Part shown: piece after piece, positions 37,094 to 46,061 of the stretch
Position numbering within the stretch: position 1 is the first letter of the stretch
How the letters are laid out: each line of letters begins with the position of its first letter
Assembly: GCA_023206055.1 (NCBI GenBank)
Contig: CP065366.1
Span: 496,001-560,000, forward strand
Direction of reading: 5' to 3'
Length of the DNA stretch: 64,000 nucleotides
Source of the DNA: Vibrio cyclitrophicus
Lineage (GTDB): Bacteria > Pseudomonadota > Gammaproteobacteria > Enterobacterales > Vibrionaceae
Notes under the pieces: generated by a model
What the model saw: the letters and a program-made list of their open reading frames with translations, nothing else
Told to the model about the DNA's origin: nothing
Databases searched by the model: none
Program-made: the position numbers and the translations under genes

Positions 37094-38845
37094 TTAACCA
37101 AGCATCTCGCAAACACGGCGGTTTGCTTCTTCTTGGTCGATTGGAGTATCAGATTCGTCATTTGGAATGTCGTCATTAGTGTCATCGTCAAATGAATCAT
37201 CTTCAACATCGTCCCAAATATTTGGGCTTGGGATGTATGGTGATTCGCTAATGCTTTCACTATGAGCCTCGTCGGTGTCGATGATTTCTAGTGGTTGAAC
37301 AATGAGCTTACGACCATTAGTGCCACGATTTCCGCCTGAAATAACCTCTACACCTTGCTTGGCTAGTTGGTCTACAAGGCGGTTTAGCTTGTTGGACATG
37401 GCAGATGCATTAAGAGGCCATTGTTTAGGTAAACGGCCTAATGTCTCTGCATAGCTCGTAAGTTGTTTATGTACCTCCGTGGGATTTCCTTCAAATTTGC
37501 CGTATTCGCCGACGATGGCGACGATAGTTGCAAGCACGTCATCATGGTCAAGCGCTTGATGTTTGATTGCATCTTGCTGTACTTGATGGACGTGTTTTTG
37601 AAGCTGTTGTTCTTCAATTCCTACAGCTGATTCAAAAGCAGCAAGCCAATGACAGAAATCACCGGCACGATGCTTCAGAATTGGTTCGACTAAGCCTTTG
37701 AGATTCATTGCGCTTGCCGATGTTTCTAGCAACCAACTTTGTGCTTCCGTTAACATAGAATCTAGAACGCGGAAAATTTCGGTATCGCTCGAATAGCTGA
37801 TAGCGGGTTTATCTGCTTTTAAGAAGAGTGAACGAGTGGTTAAGTCGTACTGCTTTGCAAATTCAATTGATGTCAATATTAGAGGTTGGTGCAATTGCGT
37901 GTTAACTTCTTCGTTGTTTGTATGCAACCTACGGTCAGATACCGTATTTCCTGTAGCGACACCGCATAATGCGTTTGATAGTTCAGCATTGATTGAACCG
38001 CAGTTGTCAAAGCACAAAACGTAATTGTGCGCTGCACTAGCTACGAGATCTTTCGTTGATTTTGGTTGAGATTTAACGCTGGTTTCTCCCAAGCCGAGAA
38101 GCTTTGTGATCAGACGTGCGACTGTTGTTTTGCCTGTTCCAGCCTCACCATATAAGTAGAAGATAGGGAACGTTAGCCCGTTACTACGAGGGTGGGTTAG
38201 GATAAACGAAGCGTAGGCCATTGTGAGCATGAACTTTTCATACGATAGATTGCTGAATAGCTCATGCAGTTTTGTGGGTGTGTCTTTGGTACTAGCCTCC
38301 TTGTTATAAGTTAAAGCGCCATTATTCGGAGCCCATTTGAACGTGACCTCAGTCACTTCATTGACGTAATCAACACTGCCATTAGTGATAGATAGCGCAG
38401 TTCCATCGGGACAATTAGTATTTAGTATCACGCCTTGTTCTGGAAAATCGTCATTAATGTAACTATTGAACACTGAAATATGAGCTTCATCCCCCTGAAT
38501 TGTGGCGTTCAGTTTGAGAGCATCAATGGCACTACTTAAATCGCGTTGAGTAAGAGAAATTGCACCCGAAGAACGGGCTGCTTGCAAAAAGATCCCTTGT
38601 GCTTCTTTACTATCAAGTGGAATGGCGTAGTTCACCGCATCGCCACCAATGAGTAATGCTCCTTGTCCGTCATGTAGTGCTATAGCGCAATGGTTACTTG
38701 CTTGCTCTAGTGCTTGTTCTACTGCCTCCCCTGAAATTTTGTTGCTGTTAGATTTGATGGTTTGCGTTAAATGGACACTAATGATTTTTGCTAGACGGCT
38801 AAATGGTGTCGTATTCGTTACGCTATTTTTCTTTTTGAATTTCAT
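37094..38845 (-). CDS. AAA+/SF3-like replication ATPase of element B
   Basis: 583 aa. An N-terminal region of about 190 residues is followed by an ATPase core with Walker A LYGEAGTGKTTVARLI (near 228), a Walker B-like VLCFDNCGS, the NTVSDRRLHTNNEE segment and an arginine-finger-like YDLTTRSLFLKAD. The C-terminus ends in an acidic tract (DVEDDSFDDDTNDDIPNDESD). The core layout matches the 492-aa ATPase of element A, but the sequences have diverged strongly. It is probably the element's replicative helicase. It lies 15 bases after the polymerase stop and in the same operon, with the order polymerase-ATPase as in element A. Confidence 0.75.
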   Translation of the reverse strand: MKFKKKNSVTNTTPFSRLAKIISVHLTQTIKSNSNKISGEAVEQALEQASNHCAIALHDGQGALLIGGDAVNYAIPLDSKEAQGIFLQAARSSGAISLTQRDLSSAIDALKLNATIQGDEAHISVFNSYINDDFPEQGVILNTNCPDGTALSITNGSVDYVNEVTEVTFKWAPNNGALTYNKEASTKDTPTKLHELFSNLSYEKFMLTMAYASFILTHPRSNGLTFPIFYLYGEAGTGKTTVARLITKLLGLGETSVKSQPKSTKDLVASAAHNYVLCFDNCGSINAELSNALCGVATGNTVSDRRLHTNNEEVNTQLHQPLILTSIEFAKQYDLTTRSLFLKADKPAISYSSDTEIFRVLDSMLTEAQSWLLETSASAMNLKGLVEPILKHRAGDFCHWLAAFESAVGIEEQQLQKHVHQVQQDAIKHQALDHDDVLATIVAIVGEYGKFEGNPTEVHKQLTSYAETLGRLPKQWPLNASAMSNKLNRLVDQLAKQGVEVISGGNRGTNGRKLIVQPLEIIDTDEAHSESISESPYIPSPNIWDDVEDDSFDDDTNDDIPNDESDTPIDQEEANRRVCEMLG

Positions 38846-38860
38846 GATTGTTCTCTAATT

Positions 38861-40234
38861 CTAATGTGGTGTAGATACCTCATCTTCACGTTCACTGAGT
38901 AACTGGAAACCTGAGCCTAAGACAGATTCTGATACGTCAGCCATAGCTTGTTTTGCCATGATTTCAGTGTTCATATCGTCAATGTCGGCTTCGATACCTA
39001 TTGCATCGTGAATAGCGAAAATGAGGGGAATGTGAAGTTGATTTAGCTTGATACAAAGCAGCCAGAGCATTCGTGCGCAGGTGGCCTGAACGAAGAAGTT
39101 GCGAATAGAAGTTTGCTTGGTGTCAGCCGTTATGGTTCGCTTAAAGCCTGTGACTTCGGCATACCCAAGGGAGCGAGCTTCATTTACTTTGTGGTCGAGG
39201 TATTGGTTGACCTTAAAGAAAATGCGTTTGAGTTCGTTATCCCAAACCGTCGCCACCGTCGGCGTTACCTGAAACTTTTTTGCTATTCCGTGTGGTGTGC
39301 AGCCATAGAGATGACTGATACACAGCACTTTAAACTGCTTTCGGTCTAGGTCCGAAAATAGCTTGGAACGGCGTTGAAGTTCGGTATAAAGATCGCCCTT
39401 GAGATAAGCATTCCAAAGTTCTGTGTCGCCAGCGAGTGCAGCGAGTGACGCAGGTTCTTGAGAGCACCAATCTAAGGTAATGATCTTTTTGCCTTTGAGT
39501 GGCTTTAACAAATAGTGGCGAGCATCTTTAGGTAGATAGATGAACGAACCACCTTTTGGGGCTTCTCGTCCACTGGATGCAGCGAATGGGTTAGGGTAGT
39601 CAAAGTGCATTCCCCGGTGATTTACATTAAAGCGAAGTAAACTCCGATATCTGTAAAAAGAGAGGGCGCGATATAACTTCTGAGCGAGTGCTACTGGTGC
39701 GTGTTGAAGCGGTTCCCTTTCGACACTTAACGAACCATTGTTAGACTTGGGCCATTTAGACCACTCAGAGGGCAACAGATAAGGGGTAGGGTCCTCAATT
39801 GTTATCTCCTGATGTTGGTTTATGTATATTAGCCCTAGTTCTAGCAGTTCATCGTGGTCTGCTTTGAAACGTTCAATACGGCTTTGGCACTTGAGCAAAC
39901 GACCAATGTGTATTGGTATTCCACGTTGGTAGCGTTCTACACAGCTAAAAATATAAGCCTTGGCATCCTCATCAAATACATCTGATTTGTGCTTGGTGTA
40001 TTCGCTCAACTGCTTCGTTAAAGTCGTTGATGGTATATCTTTGCAGTCATCGTATGAAGCAACGAGTCGGCATAACTCGTTTGCTAATGATGTATTTTCT
40101 GGTGGATGGCAGACAGAAAGATGTTTTGCGAGTGCGAACTTATACGCTGCTTGCTTTGCGCTGTTCAACTTCATAGAATTAGAGAACTCAGCATCGCAAT
40201 GATACTGAGGTTCTTTAGCATGATTAGATTGCAT
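38861..40234 (-). CDS. Family-A DNA polymerase of element B
   Basis: 457 aa from ATG 40,234, chosen for AGAGGA six bases upstream; a TTG at 40,270 lies within a leader hairpin. The polymerase motifs are motif A ITLDWCSQEPASLAALAGD, motif B RKQFKVLCISHLYG, the RNFFVQATCARML block and motif C AIHDAIGIEA. As in element A, the Glu of the usual HDE is replaced (HDA). There is an N-terminal extension of about 200 residues with no clear exonuclease motifs. It is homologous to the 345-aa enzyme of element A over the palm and fingers only. It probably copies the element in concert with the adjacent ATPase. Confidence 0.82.
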   Translation of the reverse strand: MQSNHAKEPQYHCDAEFSNSMKLNSAKQAAYKFALAKHLSVCHPPENTSLANELCRLVASYDDCKDIPSTTLTKQLSEYTKHKSDVFDEDAKAYIFSCVERYQRGIPIHIGRLLKCQSRIERFKADHDELLELGLIYINQHQEITIEDPTPYLLPSEWSKWPKSNNGSLSVEREPLQHAPVALAQKLYRALSFYRYRSLLRFNVNHRGMHFDYPNPFAASSGREAPKGGSFIYLPKDARHYLLKPLKGKKIITLDWCSQEPASLAALAGDTELWNAYLKGDLYTELQRRSKLFSDLDRKQFKVLCISHLYGCTPHGIAKKFQVTPTVATVWDNELKRIFFKVNQYLDHKVNEARSLGYAEVTGFKRTITADTKQTSIRNFFVQATCARMLWLLCIKLNQLHIPLIFAIHDAIGIEADIDDMNTEIMAKQAMADVSESVLGSGFQLLSEREDEVSTPH

Positions 40235-40248
40235 TGAATCCTCTATAA

Positions 40249-40322
40249 CTTCATTGGTTCTCGACGCCAATCATTAACCAATGAAGCATTATTCAGCCTT
40301 TCCAAATTGTTAAAGAGCTTTG
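40249..40322 (-). promoter_or_regulatory. Polymerase B leader: rrn-like boxA and 11-bp hairpin
   Basis: On the minus strand AGCTCTTTAACAATTTGGA (40,303-40,321) matches the boxA antitermination element (TGCTCTTTAACA) at 11 of 12 positions. It continues as the sequence I remember preceding 23S rRNA in Vibrio spacers. A perfect 11-bp hairpin (AACCAATGAAG / CTTCATTGGTT; 40,249-40,286) follows, ending just before the ribosome site of the polymerase gene. Role inferred: transcript antitermination or translational control. Confidence 0.5.
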
Positions 40323-40639
40323 GATTTTTAAGGGAGTTACAGCTCCCTTTTAAGTCCAATGTCTATGCATTTCTGCGTTGACGGATTAGATTATTTAACA
40401 CTTATCTCTATTGGTCAAAGATAAAAATAGCCTTTAAAAACAGTGCCTTTTATCGATTGACACACGCCTTTTTTACGGCCGATAGCTCTAATACGCTCTA
40501 AAACCCCTTTAAACAGGGGGATGGGTGTAATGTGATTTTTTTTCGGGTATAAAATCAGGTAAACGCCCGTTTTAAGCCGTTTTAGAAAGCCTTAAATTAC
40601 AGTAAATGTGATATATTTCTCGTTTTGGTATTTTGATTT
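40323..40639. other. Non-coding region upstream of polymerase B
   Basis: 317 bp between the polymerase leader and the short arm. It has a terminator-like hairpin (AAGGGAG / CTCCCTT, 40,331-40,351) and several G/C blocks in an AT-rich background (CCCCTTTAAACAGGGG; AAACGCCCGTTTTAAGCCGTTTT). It should hold the polymerase promoter and is a candidate origin by position. There is no clean iteron array. Confidence 0.4.
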
Positions 40640-40875
40640 GGTCCCACTCCGGTCTTTCTGAACACTCTCAACCCAATCATTTTCTGAATTTCCGCGACGG
40701 TGGCGACAGTAGATTAAGCTCTGAATTTCGATAAGTGATTGCGAAGTAAGGCTAGAGAGAGTTTCCAGGTTAGGTTCGGGGCAGCGTTGCTATGTTGATT
40801 CCACTGCGTATGGGGTCGGGACTTCGCTCATAATCGTTCGGTCCCCAGTTCAAATCTGGGAGGGGCCACCAAATT
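40640..40875 (-). repeat. Short arm of element B, right (inverted) copy
   Basis: 236-bp inverted copy of 35,102-35,337, including the core at 40,827. Confidence 0.9.
40827..40871 (+). other. Attachment site copy 4 (inverted, internal to element B)
   Basis: 45-bp tRNA-Ile2 3' fragment in inverted orientation between the short and long arms of element B, the equivalent of copy 2 in element A. Confidence 0.93.
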
Positions 40876-41772
40876 CCGATAAGGCTCATGGAGAAATCCA
40901 TGGGCCTTTATCTTTTTTAGTCCTTTCCATATCCGGTCTTCGATTACTTCCTGTAAGCACCATTCCATTAGCACCAGTGAAACACTCCACCTAATCACCA
41001 CAGAACCCGTAAATCTATCTCAGGCTGATATCAACCATCAGTAACCTCTCTTATCTGTACAGCAAGATTCTTCGCTAAATACATACCACTCAACACCAGA
41101 ACAGAACCCCAGAAAAACTTCCCGACTAAACCAACAAAAATATAACCAACATTCCGTTCCATTAGGTTCAGTAATTTATATAGATATAAATGAGATACCT
41201 AAATGGAGTTCTAGCTGAGATCAGTCAGGAGACTCAGCACCGAAGATTAGAACCAGATGACTGTTGAACAATGATGACCAATTACCCTCAGTGGTAATTG
41301 GTCTGATATCTCTTAAGTGATTTAGGTTAGTAGTCAGCAGCAGTGAACCTCAGAGCTAGAAACGAAGGCTAATCACTGGACTGGTATTTATACTGGAATC
41401 GGTAATCTCAAGGCTAGGAGTGGTTCTAGGGCGAATCTCGTATGCATTAGGGTGAGAAGTTGGGGTAGTCGAATAGGATGTGAATCTGGCTGATTACTGT
41501 CCGGACTGTCAGAACCGTCGGCATTGTCATGACTGTCGCAACTGTCAGGGCAACATAAAAAAATACATCTACTGCCGCCGCCGTCAGGAGAAATGCACAA
41601 CTCAAATAATCCTAAAATCAGGGTGAAAGACCGGACTAGGACCGGACCGACGACGCCGTCAACGAAACCTAGGAAAAGTAATTACTGAAGAAATCAGGTA
41701 GAGCAAGGGCTAGAGGAAGATTACAGGGCCAGTCTAGAGAGACCGACCCAGCGACTTAGGATTTTAGGTTGG
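40872..41772 (+). repeat. Long non-coding arm of element B, left copy
   Basis: 901-bp inverted copy of 47,820-48,720. It is closely related to the long arm of element A except for a central block (about 41,460-41,620). There element B carries six tandem 9-bp units A-Y-Y-GTC-NNN (41,496-41,549). The hairpins keep their pairing while their bases change: ACCAATTACC / GGTAATTGGT at 41,278-41,303 and GGCTCATGGA / TCCATGGGCC near the core. A 70-codon frame over the 9-bp units exists but looks like chance. Confidence 0.88.
41496..41549 (+). repeat. Six tandem 9-bp units (iteron-like)
   Basis: ACTGTCCGG, ACTGTCAGA, ACCGTCGGC, ATTGTCATG, ACTGTCGCA and ACTGTCAGG run head to tail. The inverted copy is at about 48,043-48,096. 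Two more units lie in each short arm of element B and two in the polymerase gene (39,246-39,263). Confidence 0.8.
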
Positions 41773-41785
41773 TTGTTCTGGGGGG

Positions 41786-43402
41786 TTAAGAAATCTTCTC
41801 TCGTGGCGTTAGCAGCTTTTCAGTGAAGCCAGAATGATTCCAGCCCACAACATTCGCTCCGTAAAAATACTCATTGCAATACCTAATGGTATGCTTGGCT
41901 AAACCATCTAATGCAAATCTATAGGCAAGTTGATGGCCTTCATTTGAGAATGATTCTTTTACAAGCTCGGTCGATGGAAGCCAGTCATATATATATCTAC
42001 ATGTGTCAAACACTACTACATCCAGAAACATCTCTGTTTGTTTACCATCTGCGACATAAGAAAAACGCTTTGTTTGCTCGACGTTAAAATGAGACGGGTA
42101 AGAAAACTGAGATATAACAGAATATAGAGCTAATTCAGCAGACGGTACATCACAGAACATGTACATACTCTGCATATATTTATACCCTGATAGCAACTCA
42201 CTGAACTCATCCAAACAGTAACTTTCATCGATTCTAATAACGTTGTAAGCGTCTAACGAAGTTTGCATATTGACACTTGGAGAAGGTAATCCACCTAGTT
42301 CACTAAACCATTTATCAACTAGTTTTGCTGACGCTTCATCTAAACTGGGGTAGTTTAGATCTGCAGTTTCTCTTTTTTCCATCGCAGTAGCCGTCCAACC
42401 CAAAGAAAACATGGTCGCATCACAGATGTAATCTCCTCCATTTCCTTCAGAATCAAAGTACTTAAGTGAAGAAGCATGTTTGGCTATATCTACTGCTCTC
42501 TCTTTAAAAAGAGACTTCCACATCTCAGAGTTTGCAAATCTACCCATGGGCGCTATGAATGAACTAATATCAAAGATTTGCCTAGTAATATATTGACCGT
42601 AGTAATTTCTGAAGTCAGCCCTGACTTGGTGAAAAAAAGATTCACTTTCCTTTTTTCCTTTAGGCTCAAAGCCCTTAGCAATCGCACCATCATCAAGATT
42701 CCAATCAAGATTTCCTGATTCAAGGCTTCTTTTGGAGTATAAATAGTTGGATACAAGGTCGCTGTATGAGTTAAGTTGTTCTTGTTTACTTGTGTCTGGC
42801 AAAGCAAAATTAGTTATTAACACGCCTAGTGGACTCAATCGCTGATAGCGGAATATGTTTAGAACCGTTCTTAAGGTTGCTTGAGAGTTACTTGGTAGAG
42901 GACCACAAGCATCAAAATAGATTATATCGAAAACAACGGGTACTGCCTGTAAATACTGTTCTAGCGACGTTTTGATTATTTTTAGTAATGGGTATTTATT
43001 GACCTTGACAGAGTGTAGAGCATCGTTAAATGTTTTTTTGTCAGACTCGAAAGCATAAATATTATGTGGATGTACACCTAGCTCCACTAATACGTTAAAG
43101 TCATTCAATGGATTCGGGCCTGCTAGATATGCTACGACTAAATCATTAGGAGATTTAATCCCATTCTTTCCTTGCCAAAAAGATTCCCAAAGCTTACACG
43201 TTTCCTCATTACAAATATCAGCAGCTTTATTGTCTGATATGATCTCTGACTTCTCTAGGTGCGTTTTTACTTTTCTAATATAGTTTTTAGGTACTACCGA
43301 GGCCTCTTCTCTTTTAGATGTCAGAATATCCACTGCGTGAGTAAGAGCTCTTTTTCTAGCTTCGATTTTCTGAGGTTGATCATACATATTTGTCTTTTCC
43401 AT
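41786..43402 (-). CDS. Methyltransferase-like cargo protein (538 aa)
   Basis: The region VVAYLAGPNPLNDFNVLVELGV..NIYAFESDKKTF followed by FDIIYFDACGPLPS resembles a class I SAM-methyltransferase Rossmann fold: glycine-containing loop, acidic end of strand 2, and an acidic strand-4 motif. The C-terminal 300 residues are unrecognised, with many aromatic residues. The start is uncertain: ATG 43,402 is listed, but ATG 43,387 has a better GGAAAAG ribosome site. The gene ends 13 bases from the long arm and is transcribed away from the integrase, in the same slot as DUF2971 in element A. A DNA, RNA or protein target cannot be told. Confidence 0.6.
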   Translation of the reverse strand: MEKTNMYDQPQKIEARKRALTHAVDILTSKREEASVVPKNYIRKVKTHLEKSEIISDNKAADICNEETCKLWESFWQGKNGIKSPNDLVVAYLAGPNPLNDFNVLVELGVHPHNIYAFESDKKTFNDALHSVKVNKYPLLKIIKTSLEQYLQAVPVVFDIIYFDACGPLPSNSQATLRTVLNIFRYQRLSPLGVLITNFALPDTSKQEQLNSYSDLVSNYLYSKRSLESGNLDWNLDDGAIAKGFEPKGKKESESFFHQVRADFRNYYGQYITRQIFDISSFIAPMGRFANSEMWKSLFKERAVDIAKHASSLKYFDSEGNGGDYICDATMFSLGWTATAMEKRETADLNYPSLDEASAKLVDKWFSELGGLPSPSVNMQTSLDAYNVIRIDESYCLDEFSELLSGYKYMQSMYMFCDVPSAELALYSVISQFSYPSHFNVEQTKRFSYVADGKQTEMFLDVVVFDTCRYIYDWLPSTELVKESFSNEGHQLAYRFALDGLAKHTIRYCNEYFYGANVVGWNHSGFTEKLLTPREKIS

Positions 43403-43685
43403 TTCACAGAAGGTTTTGAGGTAAGGTTTACTCCCCAATCATTGGGATATACTTTAGCAAAGCTATGGGTATCAATTTGTTACATCTACCTCACTTACTA
43501 ACTACGGCATATTGGCCCCGCTTCCCCCTCGCCTCGTTGAAGTCAAATGAGCATACCTCGTATGTTTTGTGGCAATTGATGTGCTAACAAATGATGGACA
43601 TCATAAAAAGTGATATTTTTAGTATGACTAACCTTACGATCTAGGATTTATTGGTGCGGCTTAAATGTGTAAAGTGGATAGCATA

Positions 43686-44270
43686 TTATTTCTTTAAGTA
43701 GGTCCATTGAATCTTATAGTCATTAATAAAATCAGGATGGTTAGAGTCGAATTCCTCATCATCTTCGTTAAAATCATCATACTCATTATTTCCAGCAGAG
43801 AAATTCCTGCTTGCTTTAGAGGCTGTTTTAGGTGGTTTCCTATTTGGTTCGGTAAAATACCTTTCAAGCTCCCGATCGCAACGGTAATGTATTGGACCAC
43901 CATGAGTGCCATTAGCATAGTACACAGACGAAGGGTAATAATTTTCAATGAACCACATCAGATAGTTTTTCATATCATCAGGGTTACAAACAAAGCACTC
44001 ACTTTTTTCTCCAGTGCTAAAGTGATCAATCCCTTCATATTCTGTTTCCAACTCACTAAGCAAATGTTCTTCTATTTCATGAATTGACCCATGTTTTATC
44101 TGAAATGCAAAATAAATCACATATCGTGGATTTTGAGATGAAGTAGATCTTGTTGATAGCTTGTTTTTAGTCTTCCCTACTTTGGACCAATTCTTATCAT
44201 TTATATCAGCCCCTACATAGATCCAGCTTTTCCCGTCATCTACAAAACATCCATCTTTGTCAATTTTCAT
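43686..44270 (-). CDS. GIY-YIG/T5orf172-like nuclease-domain protein (194 aa)
   Basis: WIYVGADINDKNWSKVGKTKNKLSTRSTSSQNPRYVIYFAFQI with HEIEEHLLSELE fits the T5orf172/GIY-YIG pattern: a YVG-like first strand, the VGKT loop, a downstream Arg and a catalytic-type Glu. The C-terminal half is charged and acidic. AGGTATAAAT gives only a weak ribosome site before ATG 44,270. It sits between the methyltransferase-like gene and the integrase operon, transcribed away from the latter. A methyltransferase-like and a nuclease-like protein side by side recalls restriction-modification, but 283 bases separate them and neither has a known recognition domain. Confidence 0.6.
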   Translation of the reverse strand: MKIDKDGCFVDDGKSWIYVGADINDKNWSKVGKTKNKLSTRSTSSQNPRYVIYFAFQIKHGSIHEIEEHLLSELETEYEGIDHFSTGEKSECFVCNPDDMKNYLMWFIENYYPSSVYYANGTHGGPIHYRCDRELERYFTEPNRKPPKTASKASRNFSAGNNEYDDFNEDDEEFDSNHPDFINDYKIQWTYLKK

Positions 44271-44336
44271 ATTTATACCTGTATTAAGTTATGACTTACA
44301 TAAATCTAGCCGTAATAACGTTAAAAACAAAACCAT

Positions 44337-44370
44337 ATTAACTCCATGATATCAATACCATGGAGTTAAT
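44337..44370 (+). promoter_or_regulatory. Perfect 12-bp inverted repeat over the ribosome site (integrase operon B)
   Basis: ATTAACTCCATG and CATGGAGTTAAT pair perfectly around a 10-base loop. The right half contains the GGAG ribosome site of the gene starting at 44,372. It may be an operator or an mRNA hairpin that blocks translation. In element A only the right half is the same. Confidence 0.6.
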
Positions 44371-44371
44371 C

Positions 44372-44734
44372 ATGCTCAAAATAACCAACCTTCAACAAAT
44401 CATAACCCTACCAACCACTATAACTCTGCAAGACCAAGTCAAAGTTATACTCACTGAACCATTTCACGATGAAGCTGAGACCCAACAGGCATGGGATGAG
44501 TTGCAATGTGAACTCTGGTTCCTCACCTCAATTCATGAGCTAAACGCTGTCGTCGTCGACGATATCGAACTACTGAAACGAGCCCTAACCTATACCGAAT
44601 TCGACGATGAGCTAGATTACGGATCTTCTATATCCCTAAGCATTGTCGAGGACAGTGGTAAAGGCCTCTACCTATTAATGTCTAAGACACTCCGCACTGA
44701 GTTACACCAGCATTTCTCAATCTCTGATGAGTAA
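44372..44734 (+). CDS. Small acidic protein upstream of integrase B (120 aa)
   Basis: Nearly the same protein as at 30,714 in element A, with about ten differences by eye (for example LQDQVKVILTEPFHDEAETQQAWDELQ). The start at 44,372 follows GGAG by six bases. Nine bases separate its stop from the integrase. Its conservation as a pair with the integrase suggests it works with it, perhaps as a directionality or control factor. No domain is recognised. Confidence 0.7.
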   Translation: MLKITNLQQIITLPTTITLQDQVKVILTEPFHDEAETQQAWDELQCELWFLTSIHELNAVVVDDIELLKRALTYTEFDDELDYGSSISLSIVEDSGKGLYLLMSKTLRTELHQHFSISDE

Positions 44735-44743
44735 GGAGGACTG

Positions 44744-45931
44744 ATGCAATCACGTAAATTCAAATTCAATAAACGCCAACTTGATTCACTACCGCCAACG
44801 CCGTCGACAAGCCGAAGCAAAGAAACGGAGTACACGGATGAGCTCTGTAGTGGTCTAAAAATTATAATCAACAGACAAGGGAGACGCAGGTTCCTATTCA
44901 GGTACACCTATTTTGGCAAAAAAAAGTCTGTTCAATTAGGCGAATATCCTGCGTTAGATATCAACACCGCTAGACAGATAGCTAATGACCACAAGCGAGA
45001 GATAGCTCTAGGTAATGACCCCAAGGCTATGAGGGATGAGAAATCTAATGTACTCACGTTTCAAGAATTTGCGGAGCTGCATTATCTACCCTACGCCCGA
45101 ATGAACAAACTCACCGCTAAGAATGATGTCGGTAACTTGAAGCTACATTTCTACCCTAAATGGGGCAAGAAAAGCATCACCGATATCAGCCAACAAGACA
45201 TTCAAAAGCTACTCGATGGAGTCCTAGAAACAAGGAAACCATCAACAGTGAATAGATTGCGGTCCCTAGTTCTTAGGATCTTTAGATTAGCAATGGAGTG
45301 GGGATTCGTGGACAAGAATCCGGGGCAGTACATAAGGAAGCTTAAGGAGAATAATTTAAGAAACAGATTCCTGAATCGTAAAGAGGTTTCATCTTTCATC
45401 AAGGCATGTAACGAGGAACCTAATCGCACCCAAGGCAATGCTTTAAAATTCGCCCTGCTTACAGGGATGAGAATTGGTGAAATTACTAACTCTAAGTGGG
45501 ACTGTCTTACCGTCGACGACGACGGCAATTGGAGCTTATTCCTACCGCATACAAAATCGGGGTTATCTAGGACGGTTCTGCTCAATAATTTAGCTAAGGA
45601 GGTAATACATGACCAACGACGATTTCAGATACGTAAGAACCCCTATATCTTTGCCGGAGATGCACCCGGTAGACCTATCGCACATCCAAAGAAAGCATTC
45701 GCTCGAATCAAGAAAGCAGCAGGGATCTATGATGATCTGCGCATTCATGACTTAAGGCATAGCTTTGCTTCAATTTTAATCAATAGTGGTAATGCCACGC
45801 TCTATGATGTTCAGCATTTGCTTGGGCACCAGTCCCCCCAAACTTCGACTCGTTATGCTCATTTAGCTAGCTCTAGGCTAAGAGAGGTAAGTGCTAATGT
45901 GTCTGCGTTGGTGGGAGATGTAAGTCGTTAG
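44744..45931 (+). CDS. Tyrosine recombinase (integrase) of element B
   Basis: 395 aa, almost the same as integrase A, with all catalytic residues: Arg in TGMRIGEI, Lys in HTKSG, HDLRHSFAS, LLGHQS and Tyr in TSTRYAHL. Differences are scattered (FFEFAEEHY versus FQEFAELHY, DDFRIHDL versus DDLRIHDL) and many are silent, so both copies have been under selection. Both enzymes should therefore recognise the same tRNA-derived core, and each may act on either element. ATG 44,744 has AGGAGG upstream. Confidence 0.93.
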   Translation: MQSRKFKFNKRQLDSLPPTPSTSRSKETEYTDELCSGLKIIINRQGRRRFLFRYTYFGKKKSVQLGEYPALDINTARQIANDHKREIALGNDPKAMRDEKSNVLTFQEFAELHYLPYARMNKLTAKNDVGNLKLHFYPKWGKKSITDISQQDIQKLLDGVLETRKPSTVNRLRSLVLRIFRLAMEWGFVDKNPGQYIRKLKENNLRNRFLNRKEVSSFIKACNEEPNRTQGNALKFALLTGMRIGEITNSKWDCLTVDDDGNWSLFLPHTKSGLSRTVLLNNLAKEVIHDQRRFQIRKNPYIFAGDAPGRPIAHPKKAFARIKKAAGIYDDLRIHDLRHSFASILINSGNATLYDVQHLLGHQSPQTSTRYAHLASSRLREVSANVSALVGDVSR

Positions 45932-45934
45932 GAG

Positions 45935-45965
45935 AGAAAACAGCTGACTGGCTGTTTTCTTTTTC
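45935..45965 (+). terminator. Integrase B terminator
   Basis: Stem GAAAACAG / CTGTTTTC with loop CTGACTGG and a TTTTT tail. Confidence 0.88.
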
Positions 45966-46061
45966 ATTAATACGCCTTAACTCTAAACATAGATAGTTGT
46001 CTTATCAAAATTAGAATTCAAGTTTTCTTAAGCGACTGATAGTATGAACTAAATACTACAG

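Noticed and set aside
18015..40871. Four further tRNA genes
   Set aside because: These copies hold only the last 45 bases. The D arm, the acceptor 5' strand and the promoter are missing, so they are attachment-site fragments.
41496..41549. Possible CRISPR array
   Set aside because: Unit length is 9 bp, with no spacers and no cas genes.
41388..41600. 70-codon frame (and copy at 47,992-48,204) with Asp/Ser repeats
   Set aside because: The repeats come from the 9-bp DNA units, and element A, which shares most of the arm, lacks the frame.
41786..44270. Classical type II restriction-modification system
   Set aside because: The genes are separated by 283 bases, the methyltransferase-like protein lacks a recognisable DNA methyltransferase catalytic motif, and no specificity domain is seen.
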